From contig JBBRSL010000028.1 in assembly GCA_038245435.1 (NCBI GenBank), positions 1 through 13,091 on the forward strand: DNA of 13,091 bases, written 5' to 3'. Made by a program: the position numbers and the translations under genes. The notes below the pieces were generated by a model. That model was given only the letters and a program-made list of their open reading frames with translations. It ran no database searches and was not told where the DNA came from. This DNA comes from JBBRSL01 sp038245435 (GTDB lineage: Bacteria > Patescibacteriota > Saccharimonadia > Saccharimonadales > CAIOMD01). How positions within the stretch are numbered: position 1 is the first letter of the stretch; the number at the start of each line of letters is the position of its first letter. This document shows positions 1 through 6,385 of the stretch, piece after piece.

Positions 1-2105
1 CCAGTATATGTGGCAGGGTTACTGCGCGGCGTACGACCAATCGGTGATTGATCAATAATAATAGCTTTATCAAGCTCTTTAATACCCTGAATTTCATCAT
101 GCTTACCAGGTACTGTGCTGGCACGGTGCAACCTGGCTGAAAGTTCTTTGGCCAAAATATCATTAATGAGACTCGATTTACCCGAGCCGCTCACACCACT
201 AATAACCACCATTTGACCGAGCGGTATTGCGACGGTAACATTTTTTAGGTTGTGCTCGCGGGCACCAATAATAACAACAGATTTGCCATTACCTTTGCGG
301 CGATTTTTGGGTAATGGGATCTTTTTAACGCCAGAAAGGTATTGCCCTGTAATACTCTCAGCAACTTTTTCGACTTCGGATGGTGTACCAGCCGCAACGA
401 CTTCTCCACCATGGATACCAGCACCGGGACCAATATCGAGTAGGTAGTCAGCAGTGCGGATAGTCTCTTCGTCGTGCTCGACAACGATAACACTGTTACC
501 TAAATCACGAAGTCGTTTAAGCGTGCCAATAAGTCTGTCGTTATCACGTTGATGCAGTCCAATAGAAGGTTCATCAAGTACATATAACACGCCCATAAGA
601 CCAGAACCAATTTGAGTCGCTAGACGAATACGCTGGGCCTCACCACCACTCAAGGTCGTTGCGCCGCGCGATAAGCTTAAATAGTTAAGTCCAACGTCTT
701 GTAAAAAAGTAAGCCGGGCATTAATTTCTTTAAGAATTTGCTGGGCAATTTTTGTATCGACTGCGTTTAACTTGAGTGTTTTAAAAAACGTAACTGCATC
801 ATCAATTGATAATTCACAGATATCAGTAATTGCCATGTCTTTAACGGTTATTGCTAAAACTTCAGGTTTAAGTCGTTTACCATGACACGCATAACAAGGG
901 CGTTCTTGCATAAACTTTTGAATATCTCGGCGGATAAAATCACTTTCGGTTTCTTTGTAGCGACGCTCGAGGTTAGGAATAACACCTTCAAAAGTAGTAT
1001 CAAAGCTTCTGCCAGAACCAAGCGGGACGGTATAGATTTGATCGTCTGTACCGTACAAGACTTGCTCAATTTGCTTTTCGGTCAGCTCGCCTGTAGGAAC
1101 ATGCGTACTAAAACCGTTAGCTTCAGCCATAACTTCGACTTTCTTAAGATACCAACTGTCGATACGAATTCGATTCCATGGGCGTATTGCACCCTCGGCA
1201 ATCGTGAGTCTGCCGTTTGGTATGACCAGTTCAGGGTCGACTTCGAGCCTATTGCCAAGACCGGTACAAACCGGGCACGCACCATGTGGTGAGTTAAAAC
1301 TAAAACTACGCGGTTCAAGCTCAGGAATACTAATGTCCGGGTGATCAATACAAGCATAGAGTAAAGAAAAGCTCTGCTCGGTATTGGCATCGACATTTTG
1401 CACAATAAGTCGCCCATCGGCAAGCTCGAGGGCTTGTTCGATTGACTGGCTTAAGCGACTAGCACTTTCTTCGTTAGCGACAAGTCGATCAACAACAATC
1501 TCAATACGATGTTTTTTAGCTTTATCAAGTTCTGGGAATTCGTCGAGCGCATATACGACACCATCTACGCGAGCCCTTGCAAAACCAGCGCGCGCAAATT
1601 GCTCTGGAATATGCTCAAATGCGCCCTTCTTATCAATGACAATTGGCGAAAGTACCATACTGCGCGCATCTTTAAAATCTTTCGCTATTTGGTCTACGAT
1701 AACAGTTGGCGTTTGACGAGTTACAGTTTTACCACAAACAGGACAGTGCGGTATCCCAACACGCGCATACAAAAGACGCAAGTAATCATAAATTTCAGTA
1801 ACTGTCGCGACGGTTGAACGAGGATTTCGACTGGTAGATTTTTGATCAATTGAAATTGCCGGGCTTAAACCGTCTATTTGATCAACATCCGGTTTTTCCA
1901 TAAGCCCCAAAAACTGGCGTGCATAGCTACTTAGACTTTCGACGTAGCGGCGCTGGCCTTCGGCATAAATCGTATCAAAAGCAAGGCTCGATTTACCCGA
2001 GCCGGACAAGCCGGTAATAACAACAAGCTTGTTACGGGGAATTTCGACCGTAATGTTTTTTAGGTTGTGCTCGCGGGCACCTTGAACTCTAATTACTTCA
2101 GACAT
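1..2105 (-). CDS. uvrA: UvrA, excinuclease ABC subunit A (C-terminus off the left edge)
   Basis: DNA-damage recognition ATPase of nucleotide excision repair; it loads UvrB on lesions in the cytoplasm. The frame is open from ATG 2105 to the window edge, about 701 codons of a family that is usually ~940. The protein starts MSEVIRVQGAREHNLKN; the first Walker A is GLSGSGKSS with Lys37. A zinc-type CPVC lies near residue 120, then FNSPHGACPVC and RPCYAC cysteine pairs of the insertion and zinc-finger modules. The ABC signature TLSGGEAQR is followed by VLDEPSIGLHQRDN. The second ABC half opens with another GAREHNLKN and Walker A GVSGSGKSS with Lys643, close to the E. coli spacing, so no net frameshift is likely. 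The visible end is DQSPIGRTPRSNPATYTG, a family hallmark. No Shine-Dalgarno precedes the ATG; a TATACT box sits 6 bases upstream. About 240 C-terminal residues are missing only because of the window edge. Confidence 0.98.
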   Translation of the reverse strand, partial: MSEVIRVQGAREHNLKNITVEIPRNKLVVITGLSGSGKSSLAFDTIYAEGQRRYVESLSSYARQFLGLMEKPDVDQIDGLSPAISIDQKSTSRNPRSTVATVTEIYDYLRLLYARVGIPHCPVCGKTVTRQTPTVIVDQIAKDFKDARSMVLSPIVIDKKGAFEHIPEQFARAGFARARVDGVVYALDEFPELDKAKKHRIEIVVDRLVANEESASRLSQSIEQALELADGRLIVQNVDANTEQSFSLLYACIDHPDISIPELEPRSFSFNSPHGACPVCTGLGNRLEVDPELVIPNGRLTIAEGAIRPWNRIRIDSWYLKKVEVMAEANGFSTHVPTGELTEKQIEQVLYGTDDQIYTVPLGSGRSFDTTFEGVIPNLERRYKETESDFIRRDIQKFMQERPCYACHGKRLKPEVLAITVKDMAITDICELSIDDAVTFFKTLKLNAVDTKIAQQILKEINARLTFLQDVGLNYLSLSRGATTLSGGEAQRIRLATQIGSGLMGVLYVLDEPSIGLHQRDNDRLIGTLKRLRDLGNSVIVVEHDEETIRTADYLLDIGPGAGIHGGEVVAAGTPSEVEKVAESITGQYLSGVKKIPLPKNRRKGNGKSVVIIGAREHNLKNVTVAIPLGQMVVISGVSGSGKSSLINDILAKELSARLHRASTVPGKHDEIQGIKELDKAIIIDQSPIGRTPRSNPATYT
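241..266. repeat. 26-bp direct repeat shared with 2056-2081 (both UvrA ABC halves)
   Basis: The 26 bases at 241-266 are repeated exactly at 2056-2081. Both encode the GAREHNLKN segment that opens each ATPase half of UvrA. A second exact 18-bp pair (172-189 and 1987-2004) encodes the Walker A core. The protein repeat comes from the ancient internal duplication of UvrA. The identical codon choice over 26 bases is more than the protein similarity requires. Confidence 0.85.
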
Positions 2106-2111
2106 ATTCAG

Positions 2112-2117
2112 AGTATA
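2112..2117 (-). promoter_or_regulatory. Possible -10 box for uvrA, near-leaderless
   Basis: TATACT on the minus strand ends 6 bases before the uvrA ATG. If used, transcription would begin at or almost at the start codon. No convincing -35 box is found 16-18 bases upstream, and no Shine-Dalgarno lies between. The spacing is suggestive only. Confidence 0.35.
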
Positions 2118-2127
2118 ACGCTAGCAC

Positions 2128-2143
2128 AAAAACCGAAGTTTTT
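2128..2143 (-). terminator. Hairpin with cUUCGg tetraloop between the unknown gene and uvrA
   Basis: On the minus strand AAAAAC, TTCG, GTTTTT form a 6-bp stem closed by a C(UUCG)G tetraloop, with an A-tract before and a T-tract within the 3' arm. CTAG on both sides could extend the stem past a 3-base bulge. It lies downstream of the unknown gene at 2198-3043 and just upstream of uvrA, where a terminator would be expected. The stem is A/U-rich, so strength is uncertain. Confidence 0.45.
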
Positions 2144-2164
2144 CTAGTGTAGAAAAGGTCTTAA

Positions 2165-2185
2165 GTGCATACAAGGCCTATGCAC
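2165..2185. repeat. Perfect 7-bp inverted repeat in the uvrA upstream region
   Basis: GTGCATA and TATGCAC are separated by 7 bases (CAAGGCC). The repeat lies between the stop of the unknown minus-strand gene (2198) and uvrA. It could be a hairpin at the end of the upstream transcript or a protein-binding site (for example a repressor operator for uvrA). It does not match a LexA box that I recognise. Confidence 0.5.
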
Positions 2186-2197
2186 AGGGGTTGGAAT

Positions 2198-3043
2198 CTA
2201 TATCACTTCCTCAAAAAAATCATCATCCTCAATCGGGCTATCTTTTATGCGGCGTAAGCCATCATAGGTACCAGAAAGTGGTGACTCAATTATTTTAAGC
2301 TTTGCCTCAACTGACGGCACACGTTTACGAGCAACAATACTTAGCGCCCCAAAACAAATACTGCTCGGAAATAGCTCTTTTTCAATCCTAAAACCGTCTG
2401 TATCAACAGCATTAAGACCATCGGCGATGAGTTCATTCAAGCGTGGATTTGGATCGCGAACAAATTCAGCTTGCTCTTCGCCAAGGCCAAGCATATGACG
2501 CTGAACCTCCCCTACTACAACTGCTGGTGGCTTAAAATAGGTTATGTTGTCTATTTCATCCTGGTTTACATCTTCGAGTATGTCGACCAGCGCACCCAGT
2601 ATGTTTTCCCTATCCTGCGCAAGCTGTGGGTTCGAATCATTGAGGCCAATGACAAGCCTGTCGTACTCATCGATGTGAAATGGTGCATCGGGATTTTCAA
2701 GCTCAAGATTTAAATCATCAAAATCATGTCTATCAATTATTTTACTGAGTACTTCGTCCATTTTTGTCATTGATGTAACGACTGACTTCTTTGAGCGAGT
2801 GCCTGGTTTCGTAACCTTATCGAGCACTGCCCTTTTGAGTGGCGGACCACCAAAAATTGGAAACGGAATCTCGCCAATACTTATTGGCTTTACCAAACCA
2901 CCCGTATATTCACCCAAGTTATCTAATGCGACTCGAACCAAGCGAGAATTTCTTAAGCTAATCTCGCGAACAACCATAACATCAAGCTCACCGCACGATC
3001 CATCTTCGTGCAATGGCTCAACACGTCGTGGATACTGACGCAT
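2198..3043 (-). CDS. Acidic soluble protein of unknown function
   Basis: I do not recognise this protein. From ATG 3043 it has 281 residues (MRQYPRRVEPLHEDGSCGEL...) and ends in an acidic tail (EDDDFFEEVI, stop TAG). No signal peptide, membrane segment or catalytic signature is evident. The central part is rich in Asp and Glu (DFDDLNLELENPDAPFHIDE), and the C-terminal third is more basic and hydrophobic. The ATG is chosen because AGGGGG lies 4 bases upstream. An in-frame GTG at 3097 would add 18 residues and also has an AGGAG 4 bases upstream, but a TTGACA-N18-TAAAGT promoter overlaps that GTG and would start transcripts after it. It is divergent from the PGPGW gene and upstream of uvrA on the same strand, 92 bp apart. 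Confidence 0.8.
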   Translation of the reverse strand: MRQYPRRVEPLHEDGSCGELDVMVVREISLRNSRLVRVALDNLGEYTGGLVKPISIGEIPFPIFGGPPLKRAVLDKVTKPGTRSKKSVVTSMTKMDEVLSKIIDRHDFDDLNLELENPDAPFHIDEYDRLVIGLNDSNPQLAQDRENILGALVDILEDVNQDEIDNITYFKPPAVVVGEVQRHMLGLGEEQAEFVRDPNPRLNELIADGLNAVDTDGFRIEKELFPSSICFGALSIVARKRVPSVEAKLKIIESPLSGTYDGLRRIKDSPIEDDDFFEEVI

Positions 3044-3047
3044 CGTT

Positions 3048-3053
3048 CCCCCT
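3048..3053 (-). promoter_or_regulatory. Strong ribosome binding site deciding the start at 3043
   Basis: AGGGGG on the minus strand, 4 bases before ATG 3043. It favours this ATG over the in-frame GTG at 3097, which has its own AGGAG site. Confidence 0.5.
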
Positions 3054-3095
3054 TGTTTGTCTGTTTTAGGTTCTGAGTTTTTGCCTCTTAAGTTC

Positions 3096-3125
3096 ACTTT
3101 ACTCCTGCTGAAAAAGTTTTGTCAA
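3096..3125 (-). promoter_or_regulatory. Promoter for the unknown minus-strand gene
   Basis: A perfect -35 TTGACA (3125-3120) is followed 18 bases later by TAAAGT (3101-3096), a 4/6 match to TATAAT. The predicted start is near 3089, leaving a leader of ~45 bases to ATG 3043. The site overlaps the divergent promoter of the PGPGW gene. Confidence 0.5.
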
Positions 3126-3137
3126 ATAAAGTACAAT
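3108..3137 (+). promoter_or_regulatory. Promoter for the PGPGW gene, near-leaderless
   Basis: TACAAT at 3132-3137 with a weak CTGAAA 18 bases upstream. Only 8 bases separate the -10 box from ATG 3146, so the transcript would have almost no leader. It shares its DNA with the opposing promoter at 3096-3125. Confidence 0.4.
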
Positions 3138-3145
3138 AAGCCCAT

Positions 3146-3547
3146 ATGAGTAAGTTTAAAAAATACCTCAAAAGATTCGGAACTGATGCGGCCGGCTACG
3201 GGCTTATCATTCTGGGATTAGCTCTTGGTTGGCTACCAGGACCTGGTGGAATACCACTCATACTGGCAGGTCTCGGGTTACTTTCAGTCCATAATCACTG
3301 GGCAAAACGCATACTGCATTATTTGCAAGAAAACGGTATCAAAGTGTTGGATTATATATTCCCTGATAAACCCTGGGCGAAAGCACTCCATGATTTCATT
3401 ACAATTAGCCTATTGGTGGCTGCAGGGTATCTGCTCATCTTTCAACGAAGTACCATTACGATTGGCATTGCGATTGGCTTAGTCGCTCTTGCAATTGCAG
3501 ATTTTCTCTTTAACCGCACCAATCTCAATAAGCGTAACAATAAATAA
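3146..3547 (+). CDS. PGPGW-family small transmembrane protein
   Basis: A 133-residue membrane protein of the family named after its Pro-Gly-Pro-Gly-Trp motif; the family function is not known. Here LGWLPGPGGIPLILAGLGLL spans about residues 27-46, inside an N-terminal hydrophobic hairpin (residues 15-47). Two further hydrophobic segments lie at about 84-99 and 103-121, and the C-terminus is basic (NRTNLNKRNNK). The short basic N-terminus (MSKFKKYLKR) fits the positive-inside rule. ATG 3146 has no clear Shine-Dalgarno and follows a TACAAT box by 8 bases, so translation may be nearly leaderless. It is divergent from the acidic unknown gene and upstream of a second small membrane ORF on the same strand. 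Family assignment is firm on the motif; any role in the envelope is inference. Confidence 0.85.
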   Translation: MSKFKKYLKRFGTDAAGYGLIILGLALGWLPGPGGIPLILAGLGLLSVHNHWAKRILHYLQENGIKVLDYIFPDKPWAKALHDFITISLLVAAGYLLIFQRSTITIGIAIGLVALAIADFLFNRTNLNKRNNK

Positions 3548-3562
3548 TTACTTTACAATATT

Positions 3563-3592
3563 ATTGCTTTATTTAGCAATTTATAGTATATT
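3563..3592 (+). promoter_or_regulatory. Promoter and overlapping inverted repeat before the small membrane ORF
   Basis: TTGCTT (3564-3569), a 17-base spacer and TATATT (3587-3592) give a plausible sigma70 promoter, starting near 3599 and ~15 bases before ATG 3615. The -35 end lies in a perfect inverted repeat, ATTGCT-TTATTT-AGCAAT (3563-3580). That repeat could also act as a weak terminator for the PGPGW gene or as an operator. Confidence 0.4.
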
Positions 3593-3614
3593 ACTGTCCA
3601 CAAAGACTTCTATT

Positions 3615-3884
3615 ATGTGGTACCTATTAATACTTCAAAGCTATATCGTCTGGGTTCCGGCCCTATTTTTCTCAGTGAACATAAGTAGTTTCGAACTTAT
3701 GTTCAATGAGTTTTTATTGCTTGGCATTATTCCTGGCACTAACATCGCAATTACGTTTGATTGGATTATCATATTGAGCTGGGTGGTCTTTTTCTACTGG
3801 TTACTCTCTAAAATCTCAACTGGGCAATTTGAAAAATATCGTACGCTGCGCCGCAACGCCAAAATCAATCAAATTAGTCTGTAG
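3615..3884 (+). CDS. Small two-helix membrane protein, unknown function
   Basis: From ATG 3615 the product has 89 residues. One hydrophobic segment is near the N-terminus (MWYLLILQSYIVWVPALFF) and a second is around ITFDWIIILSWVVFFYWLL. A basic tail follows (FEKYRTLRRNAKINQISL). I recognise no family. The frame is open upstream to a TTG at 3489 that overlaps the PGPGW gene, but that stretch is AT-rich and contains the promoter and inverted repeat, so the later ATG is preferred. The Shine-Dalgarno is weak. The stop TAG (3882-3884) is one base from the sbcB stop on the other strand, and such exact abutment of two reading frames supports a real gene. A large hairpin with a T-run inside the frame (3671-3714) argues the other way. 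Confidence 0.55.
   Translation: MWYLLILQSYIVWVPALFFSVNISSFELMFNEFLLLGIIPGTNIAITFDWIIILSWVVFFYWLLSKISTGQFEKYRTLRRNAKINQISL
3671..3714 (+). terminator. Large hairpin plus T-run, inside the small membrane ORF
   Basis: Arms 3671-3686 (CTCAGTGAACATAAGT) and 3695-3710 (ACTTATGTTCAATGAG) are complementary at 15 of 16 positions, with 10 uninterrupted pairs next to an 8-base loop. TTTTT follows directly on the plus strand. This is the form of an intrinsic terminator, here 124 bases past the PGPGW stop. It reads plus-strand only, because the minus strand has no T-run after it. It could instead be a DNA-binding palindrome. Confidence 0.5.
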
Positions 3885-3885
3885 C

Positions 3886-5331
3886 CTATTCACTATAAGG
3901 GGCAATACTCTGCGCATATAAGCCGAGCTCTTCAAGTAAATATTTTTGCTCATTTGACAGTGTTTTTTGCATAGATAGTGTTTGAAGTTTTTCAAGATAT
4001 TTTGCAAATCGACTCTGGTTCTCTCCCGCAAATAGGCGCCCTGCCCTATACTCTTCCCATTGTTGTTGCTCAGATTCAGATAAACTTTTTGGGTATTGGC
4101 GCGCTTTATATAAAAGCAAAAGTGCTTTAAGCCTGTCATCGGCAAAATCAAGATGTAAATCCGCAAGCTTATTCTCATCTGCCGAACGAACAAGGTGCAT
4201 TTTCGATTTATCACCTTCTGCAAAGAACCCATCATACAGTTGGGCATCAACATCTTGTGCATCGACTAAAAATGATGCTTGCCGTTGTTTTTCGTTCATA
4301 CGTACGGCTTCTTGGATTTTATCGGCAAAATCTTTCGAAGATTGAAGTGTCTTTAAATTGGCTTTGATGATGGCGTTATCAATGTGTAATCTTGTTTTTG
4401 TATCGCCAACTTCAAGCACTTGCAACGGTGCAACCGCTGGACATTTATTAAACTGAAGCTGTTTTATAGGTAAGCGGAGCTCGCCTTCTTCAAATTTCCA
4501 CTTTTTCATGAGCTCTGCAAGCTCGGTCGGAGTCATAGTAAGAAACGGTGTCGGGTCTACACGTAAGTCATACACAAAAACGCTGCCCGATTGGGTTGGG
4601 TGCAGCGCCACAGAACTTACTACCGTTGTTTTATCAAAATCAGATGAATAGCGCCCGCTACAGTACACAAATGGCTCGCCAGCTCCAACCAGTTTTTGGA
4701 CATCTTTTTTATCACGCATTTTGAGCATGTAATCAAAAAGTTTTGGTTGCTTATCTTTGATGAGTTTTGCAACACCTATAGTCGCCATGACATCGCTCAG
4801 TGCATCGTGGGCGTGCTCATGCTCAAGCTTATTAACTGACGCAATCATTTCAAGTCGGTTTGCCGGCTTACCATCAGGTGCGAATGGCCACTTTATGCCT
4901 TCGGGCCGTAACGCCCGTGCAATCCTTGATAAGTCCATAATATCCCAACGACTTTTACTATCTTGCCACTGCCATTCGTAGGCATCATAAAAGTTTCGAT
5001 AGTTTGTGAACCGGATAAACTCATCATCAAATCGAATGCTGTTAAAGCCGGTAAAAATGGTACCTGGTGTGGCAATTTCGCTATGAAATATCTTTAAAAA
5101 CTCAGCCTCGCCTATACCGTCTTGCAAGGTTTTTTGTGGAGTAATGCCGGTAACAAATATGGCTTCTGGATCGGGCAAAATATCAGGAGTAATTTTTATG
5201 AGTATATTATGTGGTTCGCCAACTGGGTTTAAATCCATATCGGTGCGCTGGCCGGCAAACTGCATAATGCGAGCATCACGGGCACTAAAGCCGGTTGTTT
5301 CGAGGTCATAAAAATAAAAACTGTGATTCAT
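3886..5331 (-). CDS. sbcB: Exodeoxyribonuclease I (SbcB)
   Basis: Processive 3'-5' single-strand DNA exonuclease used in recombination and mismatch repair. The 481 residues match the E. coli length (475) and align over the whole protein. The DEDDh catalytic set is complete: Asp9 and Glu11 in YDLETTG, Asp102 in RFDDE, His175 and Asp180 in HAHDALSDV. Other family stretches are VTGITPQ, YRNFYDAYEWQWQ, SRWDIMDL, RPEGIKWP and, in the C-terminal half, NKCPAVAPLQ and DAQLYDGFF, so the SH3-like and helical ExoI domains are present. ATG 5331 has AAAGAAG about 7 bases upstream. It follows the EamA gene by 35 bases (counting its shifted frame) and ends one base from the convergent small membrane ORF. 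ExoI is best known from Gammaproteobacteria, so its presence here is worth a phylogeny. The assignment itself is very secure. Confidence 0.96.
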   Translation of the reverse strand: MNHSFYFYDLETTGFSARDARIMQFAGQRTDMDLNPVGEPHNILIKITPDILPDPEAIFVTGITPQKTLQDGIGEAEFLKIFHSEIATPGTIFTGFNSIRFDDEFIRFTNYRNFYDAYEWQWQDSKSRWDIMDLSRIARALRPEGIKWPFAPDGKPANRLEMIASVNKLEHEHAHDALSDVMATIGVAKLIKDKQPKLFDYMLKMRDKKDVQKLVGAGEPFVYCSGRYSSDFDKTTVVSSVALHPTQSGSVFVYDLRVDPTPFLTMTPTELAELMKKWKFEEGELRLPIKQLQFNKCPAVAPLQVLEVGDTKTRLHIDNAIIKANLKTLQSSKDFADKIQEAVRMNEKQRQASFLVDAQDVDAQLYDGFFAEGDKSKMHLVRSADENKLADLHLDFADDRLKALLLLYKARQYPKSLSESEQQQWEEYRAGRLFAGENQSRFAKYLEKLQTLSMQKTLSNEQKYLLEELGLYAQSIAPYSE

Positions 5332-5366
5332 AATAGCTTCTTTAGCATAGCAAACTCACGTCTGCA

Positions 5367-6378
5367 CTAGCGAAAGGTATTTTTTGTTTCGAACGCGATG
5401 TATTGGTATGCGCGCTGCGGTACTCTAAATATTGACTGTAGCGTCTTAACGTCGGTACCTAGCTTATGTGCGGCTAGTACAGGGTGAATCTTTTTATGGC
5501 TCACTAAATGCCCCCCAACGACAAGTGACGTACCGACAACAAAGCCTGGCGTCAGTTGCTCTCCAAGAAATGCAACACCCACACAGCTGGACGACTGGTG
5601 ATATAAATGTGATGTCAGCAAGCCGTTCTGCATGGAGCCGCTTAGCGGAGCGATAGTACAAAATAATCGGAATAACCCCCGATATGATTGTTGCCGCTGC
5701 AATCCATCCCCACGTACTGACTGCGATTGACGGAACAGCGCTCCACGCGCCGCTCAGTGAAGCAATTATGACTAACGGAATGGCCGAAATGGCATACTCC
5801 ATAAACCCTAGTTGTTCTGGCGGTATGCTTTTTTTCTTTGATAAAATTTTTCGAGCAAATATTATCGTGAATGCACCAATACAAACATTAACCAGCAGTA
5901 CGGCATCACCGAGCATCGATTGGCTCGTATTCGCTACATCACCAGCGCTACTAAAAATGATTACCACCAGGCCAAGTACTGCCACAAAACCCCCTACAAT
6001 CACAATCCTGTGGGGTTTCTCTTTTAGCATAACTGCTGCCAAAAAGTACACCAAGAACGGGCTAATGAGCCCTATCATAGAGGCGTGCAAGATTGTCGTG
6101 CGCTGTATACCGAATGAATACACTAAATTAACTATCAATGTATCAACGATTGCAAAAACTGTAACAACAGCCAGTATCTTTAGGGGTAACTTTTTAAATT
6201 TTTTGTGTTCTGCCGCGTAAAGTGTCAGCGCGCCAAAGCTAAAGCGTATCGCCAAAAACAGCACCATGCCAACAACGGCAAGAGATTGCTTATAAAACAG
6301 CGGAGCAAGGCCCCACAGTGCGCCACTTGTGACCAGCGAATTATAGGCTTTTGTATCTAACTTTTTTGATTTTGGCAT
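5367..6378 (-). CDS. EamA/DMT-family transporter, frameshifted near the C-terminus
   Basis: An inner-membrane carrier of the drug/metabolite transporter superfamily, normally ten helices from two EamA repeats; substrate unknown. The first repeat is about residues 15-142 (SGALWGLAPLFYK, then HASMIGLISPFLVYFLAAVMLKE) and the second starts near 157. The ATG frame runs well to FISPVVQLC (residue 266, base 5581). It then gives 28 Cys/Arg-rich residues with no transporter character and stops at 5494. One base further on, another frame continues with the expected end, GVAFLGEQLTPGFVVGTSL, and runs to TAG at 5367-5369. The break lies in TGTGTGGGTGTT (minus strand). Loss of one GT unit or gain of one G would explain it; the GT loss restores the usual spacing before the GE motif. 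Repaired length is ~337 residues. It may be a real mutation or an assembly error. ATG 6378 is 7 bases after the photolyase stop. Confidence 0.85.
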
Positions 6379-6385
6379 TTACTCT

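Noticed and set aside
882..1292. 136-codon plus-strand ORF inside uvrA
   Set aside because: Antisense to the conserved zinc-finger region of UvrA; no independent evidence.
3489..3614. Upstream extension of the small membrane ORF to TTG 3489
   Set aside because: It overlaps the PGPGW gene and covers an AT-rich promoter region whose hydrophobic translation is expected by chance.
3816..4262. 148-codon minus-strand ORF overlapping the sbcB end
   Set aside because: Lies in another frame of sbcB, whose full-length homology is clear.
5684..6220. 178-codon plus-strand ORF antisense to the transporter
   Set aside because: It is a shadow of the EamA coding frame; its low-complexity Thr/Ile-rich product has no recognisable domain.
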